A DNA stretch of 64,000 bases from Petrolisthes cinctipes (taxonomy: Eukaryota > Arthropoda > Malacostraca > Decapoda > Porcellanidae), in the NCBI GenBank assembly GCA_033782935.1, contig JAWQEG010000470.1, forward strand, positions 1,240,001-1,304,000, written 5' to 3'. Position 1 is the stretch's first letter, and each line of letters starts with the position of its first letter. Below, piece after piece: positions 51,661-64,000 of this stretch. A model generated the notes under the pieces. That model saw only the letters and a program-made list of their open reading frames with translations, ran no database searches and was not told the origin of the DNA. Both the position numbers and the translations under genes were made by a program.

Positions 51661-52309
51661 GTCCCAGAAGCAATCTGTACATGCCTACACAGTGCTAGAA
51701 TATTTTCAAAATATAGGCTAAAAACATGCTAAAAATCGACATTTTAGGTGCCAAAAAATCGATATCTCAAATTCAGTCCCAAAACACCCGAAAATTCGAT
51801 ATTTAGAGGTCCCAGAAGGTATCTGTATATGCCTACTCCGTGTTAGAGTATTTTCAAAATACAGGCCAAAAACATACTGAAAATCGATCTTTTAGGTGCC
51901 CAAAAGTCGATATGGGCATGCATCTTCTGTACCCGTTTATATCTCAAATTCTGGCCCTAAACACCCGAAAATTCGATATTTTGGGGTCCCAGAAGCGATC
52001 TGTACATGCCTACTCCGTGTTAGAGTATTTTCAAAATTCAGGCCCAAAACATGCTGAAAATCGATATTTTTGGTGCCCAAAGTCAATATGTGCATGTATC
52101 TTCTGTACCCGTTTATATCTCAAATTCAGGCTCAAAACACCCGAAAATTCAATATTTTGGGGTCCCAGAAGCAATCTGTACATGCCTACTCAGTGCTAGA
52201 ATATTTTCAAAATATAGGCTAAAAACATGCTAAAAATCGATCTTTTAGGTGCCAAAAAGTCGATATCTCAAATTCAGTCCCAAAACACCCGAAAATTCGA
52301 TATTTAGGG

Positions 52310-52485
52310 GTCCCAGAAGCGATCTGTACATGCCTACTCCGTGTTAGAGTATTTTCAAAAAACATGCTCAAAACATACTGAAAATCGATATTTTAGATGC
52401 CCAAAGTCAATATGTGCATGCATCTTCAGTACCCGTTTATATCTCAAATTCAGGCTCAAAACACCCGAAAATTCAATATTTTGGG
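52310..52485. repeat. B monomer with a C-type conversion patch (176 bp)
   Basis: The monomer starts as B (CATGCTCAAAACATACTG), switches to C in ATTTTAGATGCCC and AAGTCAATATGTG, then returns to B in GCATGCATCTTCAG. Similar chimeras lie at 54638-54813, 59441-59616 and 62772-62947. The last two have a longer patch reaching CATGTATC. A double switch inside one monomer looks like gene conversion. Confidence 0.82.
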
Positions 52486-55400
52486 GTCCCAGAAGCAATC
52501 TGTACATGCCTACTCAGTGTTAGAGTATTTTCAAAATACAGGCCCAAAACATGCTGAAAATCGATATTTTAGATGCCCAAAGTCAATATGTGCATGTATC
52601 TTCTGTACCCGTTTATATCTCAAATTCAGGCTCAAAACACCCGAAAATTCAATATTTTGGGGTCCCAGAAGCAATCTGTACATGCCTACACAGTGCTAGA
52701 ATATTTTCAAAATATAGGCTAAAAAAATGCTAAAAATCGACATTTTAGGTGACAAAAAAACGATATCTCAAATTCAGTCCCAAAACAGCCGAAAATTCGA
52801 TATTTAGAGGTCCAAGAAGGTATCTGTACATGCCTATTCTGTGTTAGAGTATTTTCAAAATACATGCTCAAAACATACTGAAAATCGATCTTTTAGGTGC
52901 ACAAAAGTCGATATGTGCATGCATCTTCAGTACCCGTTTATATCTCAAATTCAGGCTCAAAACACCCGAAAATTCAATATTTTGGGGTCCCAGAAGCAAT
53001 CTGTACATGCCTACTCAGTGTTAGAGTATTTTCAAAATACAGGCCCAAAACATGCTTAAAATCGATATTTTAGATGCGCAAAGTCAATATGTGCATGTAT
53101 CTTCTGTACCCGTTTATATCTCAAATTCAGGCTCAAAACACCCGAAAATTCAATATTTTGGGGTCCCAGAAGCAATCTGTACATGCCTACACAGTGCAAG
53201 AATATTTTCAAAATATAGGCTAAAAACATGCTAAAAATCGACATTTTAGGTGCCAAAAAATCGATATCTCAAATTTAGTCCCAAAACACCCGAAAATTCG
53301 ATATTTAGAGGTCCCAGAAGGTATCTGTACATGCCTACTCCGTGTTAGAGTATTTTCAAACTACAGGCCAAAAACATACCGAAAATCGATCTTTTAGGTG
53401 CCCAAAAGTCGATATGTGCATGCATCTTCTGTACCCGTTTATATCTCAAATTCTGGCCCTAAACACCCGAAAATTCGATATTTTGGGGTCCCAGAAGCGA
53501 TCTGTACATGCCTACTCCGTGTTAGAGTATTTTCAAAATTCAGGCCCAAAACATCCTGAAAATCGATATTTTTGGTGCCCAAAGTCAATATGTGCATGTA
53601 TCTTCTGTACCCGTTTATATCTCAAATTCAGGCTCAAAACACCCGAAAATTCAATATTTTGGGGTCCCAGAAGCAATCTGTACATGCCTACACAGTGCTA
53701 GAATATTTTCAAAATATAGGCTAAAAACATGCTAAAAATCGATCTTTTAGGTGCCAAAAAGTCGATATCTCAAATTCAGTCCCAAAACACCCGAAAATTC
53801 GATATTTAGGAGTCCCAGAAGCGATCTGTACATGCCTACTCCGTGTTAGAGTATTTTCAAAATACATGCTCAAAACATACTGAAAATCGATCTTTTAGGT
53901 GCACAAAAGTAGATATGTGCATGCATCTTCAGTACCCGTTTATATCTCAAATTCAAGCTCAAAACACCCGAAAATTCAATATTTTGGGGTCAAAGAAGCA
54001 ATCTGTACATGCCTACACAGTGCTAGAATATTTTCAAAATATAGGCTAAAAACATGCTAAAAATCGACATTTTAGGTGCCAAAAAATCGATATCTCAAAT
54101 TCAGTCCCAAAACACCCGAAAATTCGATATTTAGAGGTCCCAGAAGGTATCTGTATATGCCTACTCCGTGTTAGAGTATTTTCAAAATACAGGCCAAAAA
54201 CATACTGAAAATCGATCTTTTAGGTGCCCAAAAGTCGATATGGGCATGCATCTTCTGTACCCGTTTATATCTCAAATTCTGGCCCTAAACACCCGAAAAT
54301 TCGATATTTTGGGGTCCCAGAAGCGATCTGTACATTCCTACTCCGTGTTAGAGTATTTTCAAAATTCAGGCCCAAAACATGCTGAAAATCGATATTTTTG
54401 GTGCCCAAAGTCAATATGTGCATGTATCTTCTGTATCCGTTTATATCTCAAATTCAGGCTCAAAACACCCGAAAATTCAATATTTTGGGGTCCCAGAAGC
54501 AATCTGTACATGCCTACTCAGTGCTAGAATATTTTCAAAATATAGGCTAAAAACATGCTAAAAATCGATCTTTTAGGTGCCAAAAAGTCGATATCTCAAA
54601 TTCAGTCCCAAAACACCCGAAAATTCGATATTTAGGGGCCCCAGAAGCGATCTGTACATGCCTACTCCGTGTTAGAGTATTTTCAAAAAACATGCTCAAA
54701 ACATACTGAAAATCGATATTTTAGATGCCCAAATTCAATATGTGCATGCATCTTCAGTACCGGTTTATATCTCAAATTCAAGCTCAAAACACCCGAAAAT
54801 TCAATATTTTGGGGTCCCAGAAGCAATCTGTACATGCCTACACAGTGCTAGAATATTTTCAAAATATAGTCTAAAAACATGCTAAAAATCGACATTTTAA
54901 GTGCCAAAAAATCGATATCTCAAATTCAGTCCCAAAACACCCGAAAATTCGATATTTAGAGGTCCCAGAAAGTATCTGTACATGCCTACTCCGTGTTAGA
55001 GTATTTTCTAAATACAGGCCAAAAACATACTGAAAATCGATCTTTTAGGTGCCCAAAAGTCGATATGTGCATGCATCTTCTGTACCCGTTTATATCTTAA
55101 ATTCTTGCCCTAAACACCCGAAAATTCGATATTTTGGGGTCCCAGAAGCGATCTGTACATGCCTACTCCGTGTTAGAGTATTTTCAAAATTCAGGCCCAA
55201 AACATGCTGAAAATCGATATTTTTGGTGCCCAAAGTCAATATATGCATGTATCTTCTGTACCCGTTTATATCTCAAATTCAGGCTCAAAACACCCGAAAA
55301 TTCAATATTTTGGGGTCCCAGAAACAATCTGTACATGCCTACACAGTGCTAGAATATTTTCAAAATATAGGCTAAAAACAAGCTAAAAATCGACATTTTA

Positions 55401-55555
55401 GGTGACAAAAAAACGATATCTCAAATTCAGTCCCAAAACAGCCGAAAATTCGATATTTGGAGGTCCAAGAAGGTATCTGTACATGCCTATTCCTTGTTAG
55501 AGTATTTTCAAAATACATGCTCAAAACATACTGAAAATCGATCTTTTAGGTGCAC

Positions 55556-56106
55556 AAAAGTCGATATGTGCATGCATCTTCAGTACCCGTTTATATCTCA
55601 AATTCAGGCTCAAAACACCCGAAAATTCGATATTTTGGGGTCCCAGAAGCAATCTGTACATGCCTACTCAGTGTTAGAGTATTTTCAAAATACAGGCCCA
55701 AAACATGCTTAAAATCGAAATTTTAGATGCCCAAAGTCAATATGTGCATCTATCTTCTGTACCCGTTTATATCTCAAATTCAGGCTCAAAACACCCGAAA
55801 ATTCAATATTTTGGGGTCCCAGAAGCAATCTGTACATGCCTACACAGTGCTAGAATGTTTTCAAAATATAGGCTAAAAACATGCTAAAAATCGACATTTT
55901 AGGTGCCAAAAAATCGATATCTCAAATTTAGTCCCAAAACACCCGAAAATTCGATATTTAGAGGTCCCAGAAGGTATCTGTACATGCCTACTCCGTGTTA
56001 GAGTATTTTCAAACTACAGGCCAAAAACATACTGAAAATCGATCTTTTAGGTGCCCAAAAGTCGATATGTGCATGCATCTTCTGTACCCGTTAATATCTC
56101 AAATTC
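55556..56106. repeat. 551-bp block, copy 1 (offset 826)
   Basis: The block matches 56382-56932. Shared rare marks are CATGCTTAAAATCGAAATTT, GTGCATCTATC, GAATGTTTTC and CGTTAATATC. The offset 826 is 501+325, so one trimer plus one long-short dimer was duplicated. Part of it (from about 55782) also matches 56107 onwards at offset 325. Confidence 0.82.
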
Positions 56107-56381
56107 AGGCTCAAAACACCCGAAAATTCAATATTTTGGGGTCCCAGAAGCAATCTGTACATGCCTACACAGTGCTAGAATGTTTTCAAAATATAGGCTA
56201 AAAACATGCTAAAAATCGACATTTTAGGTGCCAAAAAATCGATATCTCAAATTTAGTCCCAAAACACCCGAAAATTCGATATTTAGAGGTCCCAGAAGGT
56301 ATCTGTACATGCCTACTCCGTGTTAGAGTATTTTCAAACTACAGGCCAAAAACATACTGAAAATCGATCTTTTAGGTGCCC

Positions 56382-56932
56382 AAAAGTCGATATGTGCATG
56401 CATCTTCAGTACCCGTTTATATCTCAAATTCAGGCTCAAAACACCCGAAAATTCGATATTTTGGGGTCCCAGAAGCAATCTGTACATGCCTACTCAGTGT
56501 TAGAGTATTTTCAAAATACAGGCCCAAAACATGCTTAAAATCGAAATTTTAGATGCCCAAAGTCAATATGTGCATCTATCTTCTGTACCCGTTTATATCT
56601 CAAATTCAGGCTCAAAACACCCGAAAATTCAATATTTTGGGGTCCCAGAAGCAATCTGTACATGCCTACACAGTGCTAGAATGTTTTCAAAATATAGGCT
56701 AAAAACATGCTAAAAATCGACATTTTAGGTGCCAAAAAATCGATATCTCAAATTTAGTCCCAAAACACCCGAAAATTCGATATTTAGAGGTCCCAGAAGG
56801 TATCTGTACATGCCTACTCCGTGTTAGAGTATTTTCAAACTACAGGCCAAAAACATACTGAAAATCGATCTTTTAGGTGCCCAAAAGTCGATATGTGCAT
56901 GCATCTTCTGTACCCGTTAATATCTCAAATTC
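56382..56932. repeat. 551-bp block, copy 2 (offset 826)
   Basis: This is the counterpart of 55556-56106, ending where TTCTGGCCC replaces TTCAGGCTC. Just downstream, the copy near 56985 has lost four bases (CTGTACATACTCC), so the next spacing is 497 rather than 501. Confidence 0.82.
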
Positions 56933-57626
56933 TGGCCCTAAACACCCGAAAATTCGATATTTTGGGGTCCCATAAGCGATCTGTACATACTCCGTGTTAG
57001 AGTATTTTCAAAATTCAGGCCCAAAACATCCTGAAAATCGATATTTTTGGTGCCCAAAGTCAATATGTGCATGTATCTTCTGTACACGTTTATATATCAA
57101 ATTCAGGCTCAAAACACCCGAAAATTCAATATTTTGGGGTCCCAGAAGCAATCTGTACATGCCTACTCAGTGCTAGAATATTTTCAAAATATAGGCTAAA
57201 AACATGCTAAAAATCGATCTTTTAGGTGCCAAAATGTCGATATCTCAAATTCAGTCCCAAAACACCCGAAAATTCTATATTTAGGGGTCCCAGAAGCGAT
57301 CTGTACATGCCTACTCCGTGTTAGAGTATTTTCAAAATACATGCTCAAAACATACTGAAAATCGATCTTTTAGGTGCACAAAAGTCGATATGTGCATGCA
57401 TCTTCAGTACCCGTTTATATCTCAAATTCAGTCTCAAAACACCCGAAAATTCAATATTTTGGGGGCCCAGAAGCAATCTGTACATGCCTACACAGTGCTA
57501 GAATATTTTCAAAATATAGGCTAAAAACATGCTAAAAATCGACATTTTAGGTGACAAAAAAACGATATCTCAAATTCAGTCCCAAAACATCCGAAAATTC
57601 GATATTTAGAGGTCCAAGAAGGTATC

Positions 57627-60466
57627 TGTACATGCCTACTCCGTGTTAGAGTATTTTTTAAAATACATGCTCAAAACATACTGAAAATCGATCTTTTAGG
57701 TGCACAAAAGTCGATATGTGCATGAATCTTCAGTACCCGTTTAGATCTCAAATTCAGGCTCAAAACACCCGAAAATTCAATATTTTGGGGTCCCAGAAGC
57801 AATCTGTACATGCCTACTCAGTGTTAGAGTATTTTCAAAATACAGGCCCAAAACATGCTGAAAATCGATATTTTAGATGCCCAAAGTCAATATGTGCATG
57901 TATCTTCTGTACCCGTTTATATCTCAAATTCAGGCTCAAAACACCCGAAAATTCAATATTTTGGGGTCCCAGAAGCAATCTGTACATGCCTACACAGTGC
58001 TAGAATATTTTCAAAATATAGGCTAAAAACATGCTAAAAATCGATCTTTTAGGTGCCAAAAAATCGATATCTCAAATTCAGTCCCAAAACACCCGAAAAT
58101 TCGATATTTAGGAGTCCCAGAAGCGATCTGTACATGCCTACTCCGTGTTAGAGTATTTTCAAAATACATGCTCAAAACATACTGAAAATCGATCTTTTAG
58201 GTGCACAAAAGTAGATATGTGCATGCATCTTCAGTACCCGTTTATATCTCAAATTCAAGCTCAAAACACCCGAAAATTCAATATTTTGGGGTCCCAGAAG
58301 CAATCTGTACATGCCTACACAGTGCTAGAATATATTCAAAATATAGGCTAAAAACATGCTAAAAATCGACATTTTAGGTGTCAAAAATTCGATATCTCAA
58401 ATTCAGTCCCAAAACACCCGAAAATTCGATATTTAGAGGTCCCAGAAGGTATCTGTATATGCCTACTCCGTGTTAGAGTATTTTCAAAATACAGGCCAAA
58501 AACATACTGAAAATCGATCTTTTAGGTGCCCAAAAGTCGATATGGGCATGCATCTTCTGTACCCGTTTATATCTCAAATTCTGGCCCAAAACACCCGAAA
58601 ATTCGATATTTTGGGGTCCCAGAAGCGATCTGTACATGCCTACTCCGTGTTAGAGTATTTTCAAAATTCAGGCCCAAAACATGCTGAAAATCGATATTTT
58701 TGGTGCCCAAAGTCAATATGTGCATGTATCTTCTGTACCCGTTTATATCTCAAATTCAGGCTCAAAACACCCGAAAATTCAATATTTTGGGGTCCCAGAA
58801 GCAATCTGTACATGCCTATTCAGTGCTAGAATATTTTCAAATTATAGGCTAAAAACATGCTAAAAATCGACATTTTAGGTGACAAAAAAACGATATCTCA
58901 AATTCAGTCCCAAAACAGCCGAAAATTCGATATTTAGAGGTCCAAGAAGGTATCTGTACATGCCTATTCCGTGTTAGAGTATTTTCAAAATACATGCTCA
59001 AAACATACTGAAAATCGATCTTTTAGGTGCACAAAAGTCGATATGTGCATGCATCTTCAGTACCCGTTTATATCTCAAATTCAGGCTCAAAACACCCGAA
59101 AATTCAATATTTTGGGGTCCCAGAAGCAATCTGTACATGCCTACTCAGTGTTAGAGTATTTTCAAAATACAGGCCCAAAACATGCTGAAAATCGATATTT
59201 TAGATGCCCAAAGTCAATATGTGCATGTATCTTCTGTACCCGTTTATATCTCAAATTCAGGCTCAAAACACCCGAAAATTCAATATTTTGGGGTCCCAGA
59301 AGCAATCTGTACATGCCTACACAGTGCTAGAATATTTTCAAAATATAGGCTAAAAACATGCTAAAAATCGACATTTTAGGTGCCAAAAAATCGATATCTC
59401 AAATTTAGTCCCAAAACACCCGAAAATTCGATATTTAGGGGTCCCAGAAGCGATCTGTACATGCCTACTCCGTGTTAGAGTATTTTCAAAAAACATGCTC
59501 AAAACATACTGAAAATCGATATTTTAGATGCCCAAATTCAATATGTGCATGTATCTTCAGTACCCGTTTATATCTCAAATTCAGGCTCAAAACACCCGAA
59601 AATTCAATATTTTGGGGTCCCAGAAGCAATCTGTACATGCCTACTCAGTGTTAGAGTATTTTCAAAATACAGGCCCAAAACATGCTGAAAATCGATATTT
59701 TAGATGCCCAAAGTCAATATGTGCATGTATCTTCTGTACCCGTTTATATCTCAAATTCAGGCTCAAAACACCCGAAAATTCAATATTTTGGGGTCCCAGA
59801 AGCAATCTGTACATGCCTACACAGTGCTAGAATATTTTCAAAATATAGTCTAAAAACATGCTAAAAATCGACATTTTAAGTGCCAAAAAATCGATATCTC
59901 AAATTCAGTCCCAAAACACCCGAAAATTCGATATTTAGAGGTCCCAGAAAGTATCTGTACATGCCTACTCCGTGTTAGAGTATTTTCTAAATACAGGCCA
60001 AAAACATACTGAAAATCGATCTTTTAGGTGCCCAAAAGTCGATATGTGCATGCATCTTCTGTACCCGTTTATATCTTAAATTCTGGCCCTAAACACCCGA
60101 AAATTCGATATTTTGGGGCCCCAGAAGCGATCTGTACATGCCTACTCCGTGTTAGAGTATTTTCAAAATTCAGGCCCAAAACATGCTGAAAATCGATATT
60201 TTTGGTGCCCAAAGTCAATATATGCATGTATCTTCTGTACCCGTTTATATCTCAAATTCAGGCTCAAAACACCCGAAAATTCAATATTTTGGGGTCCCAG
60301 AAACAATCTGTACATGCCTACACAGTGCTAGAATATTTTCAAAATATAGGCTAAAAACAAGCTAAAAATCGACATTTTAGGTAACAAAAAAACGATATCT
60401 CAAATTCAGTCCCAAAACAGCCGAAAATTCGATATTTGGAGGTCCAAGAAGGTATCTGTACATGCC
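57627..60466. repeat. 3,331-offset block, copy 1
   Basis: The block matches 60958-63797. Successive B/D start sites are spaced 502, 325, 501, 501, 500, 501 and 501 in both copies. Shared marks are TATTTTTTAAAATACATGC, CATGAATC, CGTTTAGATC, GGTGTCAAAAATTCG, CAAATTATAGG, TTTTCTAAATACAGG and GAAACAATC. Confidence 0.87.
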
Positions 60467-60957
60467 TACTCCGTGTTAGAGTATTTTCAAACTACAGGCC
60501 AAAAACATACTGAAAATCGATCTTTTAGGTGCCCAAAAGTCGATATGTGCATGCATCTTCTGTACCCGTTAATATCTCAAATTCTGGCCCTAAACACCCG
60601 AAAATTCAATATTTTGGGGTCCCAGAAGCGATCTGTACATGCCTACTCCGTGTTAGAGTATTTTCAAAATTCAGGCCCAAAACATCCTGAAAATCGATAT
60701 TTTTGGTGCCCAAAGTCAATATGTGCATGTATCTTCTGTACCCGTTTATATCTCAAATTCAGGCTCAAAACACCCGAAAATTCAATATTTTGGGGTCCCA
60801 GAAGCAATCTGTACATGCCTACTCAGTGCTAGAATATTTTCAAAATATAGGCTAAAAATATGCTAAAAATCGATCTTTTAGGTGCCAAAAAGTCGATATC
60901 TCAAATTCAGTCCCAAAACACCCGAAAATTCGATATTTAGGGGTCCCAGAAGCGTTC

Positions 60958-63797
60958 TGTACATGCCTACTCCGTGTTAGAGTATTTTTTAAAATACATG
61001 CTCAAAACATACTGAAAATCGATCTTTTAGGTGCACAAAAGTCGATATGTGCATGAATCTTCAGTACCCGTTTAGATCTCAAATTCAGGCTCAAAACACC
61101 CGAAAATTCAATATTTTGGGGTCCCAGAAGCAATCTGTACATGCCTACTCAGTGTTAGAGTATTTTCAAAATACAGGCCCAAAACATGCTGAAAATCGAT
61201 ATTTTAGATGCCCAAAGTCAATATGTGCATGTATCTTCTGTACCCGTTTATATCTCAAATTCAGGCTCAAAACACCCGAAAATTCAATATTTTGGGGTCC
61301 CAGAAGCAATCTGTACATGCCTACACAGTGCTAGAATATTTTCAAAATATAGGCTAAAAACATGCTAAAAATCGATCTTTTAGGTGCCAAAAAATCGATA
61401 TCTCAAATTCAGTCCCAAAACACCCGAAAATTCGATATTTAGGAGTCCCAGAAGCGATCTGTACATGCCTACTCCGTGTTAGAGTATTTTCAAAATACAT
61501 GCTCAAAACATACTGAAAATCGATCTTTTAGGTGCACAAAAGTAGATATGTGCATGCATCTTCAGTACCCGTTTATATCTCAAATTCAAGCTCAAAACAC
61601 CCGAAAATTCAATATTTTGGGGTCCCAGAAGCAATCTGTACATGCCTACACAGTGCTAGAATATATTCAAAATATAGGCTAAAAACATGCTAAAAATCGA
61701 CATTTTAGGTGTCAAAAATTCGATATCTCAAATTCAGTCCCAAAACACCCGAAAATTCGATATTTAGAGGTCCCAGAAGGTATCTGTATATGCCTACTCC
61801 GTGTTAGAGTATTTTCAAAATACAGGCTAAAAACATACTGAAAATCGATCTTTTAGGTGCCCAAAAGTCGATATGGGCATGCATCTTCTGTACCCGTTTA
61901 TATCTCAAATTCTGGCCCTAAACACCCGAAAATTCGATATTTTGGGGTCCCAGAAGCGATCTGTACATGCCTACTCCGTGTTAGAGTATTTTCAAAATTC
62001 AGGCCCAAAACATGCTGAAAATCGATATTTTTGGTGCCCAAAGTCAATATGTGCATGTATCTTCTGTACCCGTTTATATCTCAAATTCAGGCTCAAAACA
62101 CCCGAAAATTCAATATTTTGGGGTCCCAGAAGCAATCTGTACATGCCTACTCAGTGCTAGAATATTTTCAAATTATAGGCTAAAAACATGCTAAAAATCG
62201 ACATTTTAGGTGACAAAAAAACGATATCTCAAATTCAGTCCCAAAACAGCCGAAAATTCGATATTTAGAGGTCCAAGAAGGTATCTGTACATGCCTATTC
62301 CGTGTTAGAGTATTTTCAAAATACATGCTCAAAACATACTGAAAATCGATCTTTTAGGTGCACAAAAGTCGATATGTGCATGCATCTTCAGTACCCGTTT
62401 ATATCTCAAATTCAGGCTCAAAACACCCGAAAATTCAATATTTTGGGGTCCCAGAAGCAATCTGTACATGCCTACTCAGTGTTAGAGTATTTTCAAAATA
62501 CAGGCCAAAAACATGCTGAAAATCGATATTTTAGATGCCCAAAGTCAATATGTGCATGTATCTTCTGTACCCGTTTATATCTCAAATTCAGGCTCAAAAC
62601 ACCCGAAAATTCAATATTTTGGGGTCCCAGAAGCAATCTGTACATGCCTACACAGTGCTAGAATATTTTCAAAATATAGGCTAAAAACATGCTAAAAATC
62701 GACATTTTAGGTGCCAAAAAATCGATATCTCAAATTTAGTCCCAAAACACCCGAAAATTCGATATTTAGGGGTCCCAGAAGCGATCTGTACATGCCTACT
62801 CCGTGTTAGAGTATTTTCAAAAAACATGCTCAAAACATACTGAAAATCGATATTTTAGATGCCCAAATTCAATATGTGCATGTATCTTCAGTACCCGTTT
62901 ATATCTCAAATTCAGGCTCAAAACACCCGAAAATTCAATATTTTGGGGTCCCAGAAGCAATCTGTACATGCCTACTCAGTGTTAGAGTATTTTCAAAATA
63001 CAGGCCCAAAACATGCTGAAAATCGATATTTTAGATGCCCAAAGTCAATATGTGCATGTATCTTCTGTACCCGTTTATATCTCAAATTCAGGCTCAAAAC
63101 ACCCGAAAATTCAATATTTTGGGGTCCCAGAAGCAATCTGTACATGCCTACACAGTGCTAGAATATTTTCAAAATATAGTCTAAAAACATGCTAAAAATC
63201 GACATTTTAAGTGCCAAAAAATCGATATCTCAAATTCAGTCCCAAAACACCCGAAAATTCGATATTTAGAGGTCCCAGAAAGTATCTGTACATGCCTACT
63301 CCGTGTTAGAGTATTTTCTAAATACAGGCCAAAAACATAATGAAAATCGATCTTTTAGGTGCCCAAAAGTCGATATGTGCATGCATCTTCTGTACCCGTT
63401 TATATCTTAAATTCTGGCCCTAAACACCCGAAAATTCGATATTTTGGGGCCCCAGAAGCGATCTGTACATGCCTACTCCGTGTTAGAGTATTTTCAAAAT
63501 TCAGGCCCAAAACATGCTGAAAATCGATATTTTTGGTGCCCAAAGTCAATATATGCATGTATCTTCTGTACCCGTTTATATCTCAAATTCAGGCTCAAAA
63601 CACCCGAAAATTCAATATTTTGGGGTCCCAGAAACAATCTGTACATGCCTACACAGTGCTAGAATATTTTCAAAATATAGGCTAAAAACATGCTAAAAAT
63701 CGACATTTTAGGTAACAAAAAAACGATATCTCAAATTCAGTCCCAAAACAGCCGAAAATTCGATATTTGGAGGTCCAAGAAGGTATCTGTACATGCC
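60958..63797. repeat. 3,331-offset block, copy 2
   Basis: This is the counterpart of 57627-60466, with differences such as CAGGCTAAAAAC for CAGGCCAAAAAC near 61827. After about 63797 the sequence follows 55488 onwards (offset 8310), so the copy joins a different neighbour. The segment 63303-63797 has earlier relatives at 54993-55487 and 59972-60466. Confidence 0.87.
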
Positions 63798-64000
63798 TAT
63801 TCCGTGTTAGAGTATTTTCAAAATACATGCTCAAAACATACTGAAAATCGATCTTTTAGGTGCACAAAAGTCGATATGTGCATGCATCTTCAGTACCCGT
63901 TTATATCTCAAATTCAGGCTCAAAACACCCGAAAATTCGATATTTTGGGGTCCCAGAAGCAATCTGTACATGCCTACTCAGTGTTAGAGTATTTTCAAAA

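Larger units (their letters stand above)
1..64000. repeat. Satellite DNA array filling the window (176/177-bp and 148-bp monomers)
   Basis: Every part of the window reads as variants of one AT-rich repeat. The recurring landmark GTCCCAGAAG returns every 148, 176 or 177 bases, with a few indel variants. All copies point the same way; I saw no inverted block, transposon or unique spacer. Long and short monomers usually alternate long-long-short, giving a 501-bp period and a mean monomer of 167 bp. This length class and head-to-tail organisation are typical of eukaryotic centromeric or pericentromeric satellites, and 148 and 177 bp lie near nucleosome-core and nucleosome-plus-linker lengths. Centromere function is inferred, not shown. 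I do not recognise the family or the species. Confidence 0.97.

Noticed and set aside
1..64000. CRISPR-like array
   Set aside because: Repeats are contiguous with no unique spacers, monomers are far too long, and no cas genes are present.
1..64000. Known satellite family or species assignment
   Set aside because: The monomer does not match any family I can recall with confidence, so I leave it unnamed. A search of satellite databases and whole-genome assemblies would decide.
1..64000. tRNA, rRNA, transposon or retroelement remnants
   Set aside because: No segment departs from the satellite consensus for more than a few tens of bases, so there is no room for such features.

Overview
The whole 64 kb window is one uninterrupted tandem satellite DNA array. 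I see no protein-coding gene, RNA gene, transposon, CRISPR array or stretch of unique sequence. All repeats lie in the same orientation. The sequence is AT-rich (two 60-base lines counted by hand gave 25 and 17 G/C), and monomer length is close to nucleosomal spacing. That points to a eukaryotic centromeric or pericentromeric heterochromatin block. The size class and the abundant, apparently decaying CpG sites fit a plant or another methylating eukaryote. I do not recognise the satellite family, so species and centromere identity remain inference.

Basic unit: long monomers of 176-177 bp and short monomers of 148 bp. The short form equals the long form minus 29 bp, lost between two copies of ATAT. 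A long monomer is itself an old head-to-tail dimer of two diverged halves of about 88 and 89 bp. The usual order is long-long-short, giving a 501-bp trimer. Two trimer flavours alternate to give a 1,002-bp hexamer, B-C-A2-D-E-A1, for which 10206-11207 is a clean example. By length the window should hold about 380 monomers (64,000/167).

Layout: 1-2881 is irregular and diverged, with short-short pairs, a 9-bp-deleted long variant and no strict 501-bp period. From about 2.9 to 8 kb 501-bp trimers dominate, with some 325-, 353- and 678-bp departures. 7974-13985 is a 3,006-bp tandem duplication that is nearly identical. About 15.7-25.6 kb is a mosaic of duplicated blocks (offsets 5158, 4155 and 1827). 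29.4-46 kb is a heavily re-amplified mosaic (offsets 2330, 5848, 3323 and 9171) carrying shared rare junctions. 49065-51660 is a local array of four 649-bp tetramers. 55.5-56.9 kb has an 826-bp duplication, and 57627-63797 a 3,331-bp duplication.

Nothing here works as a gene set. Long open frames recur only because a 177-bp monomer is 59 codons long and happens to lack stops in one frame. The interest is in satellite evolution: nested repeat hierarchy, unequal crossover, conversion patches, CpG decay and conserved dyad symmetry. I found no evidence of a novel gene-encoded system.
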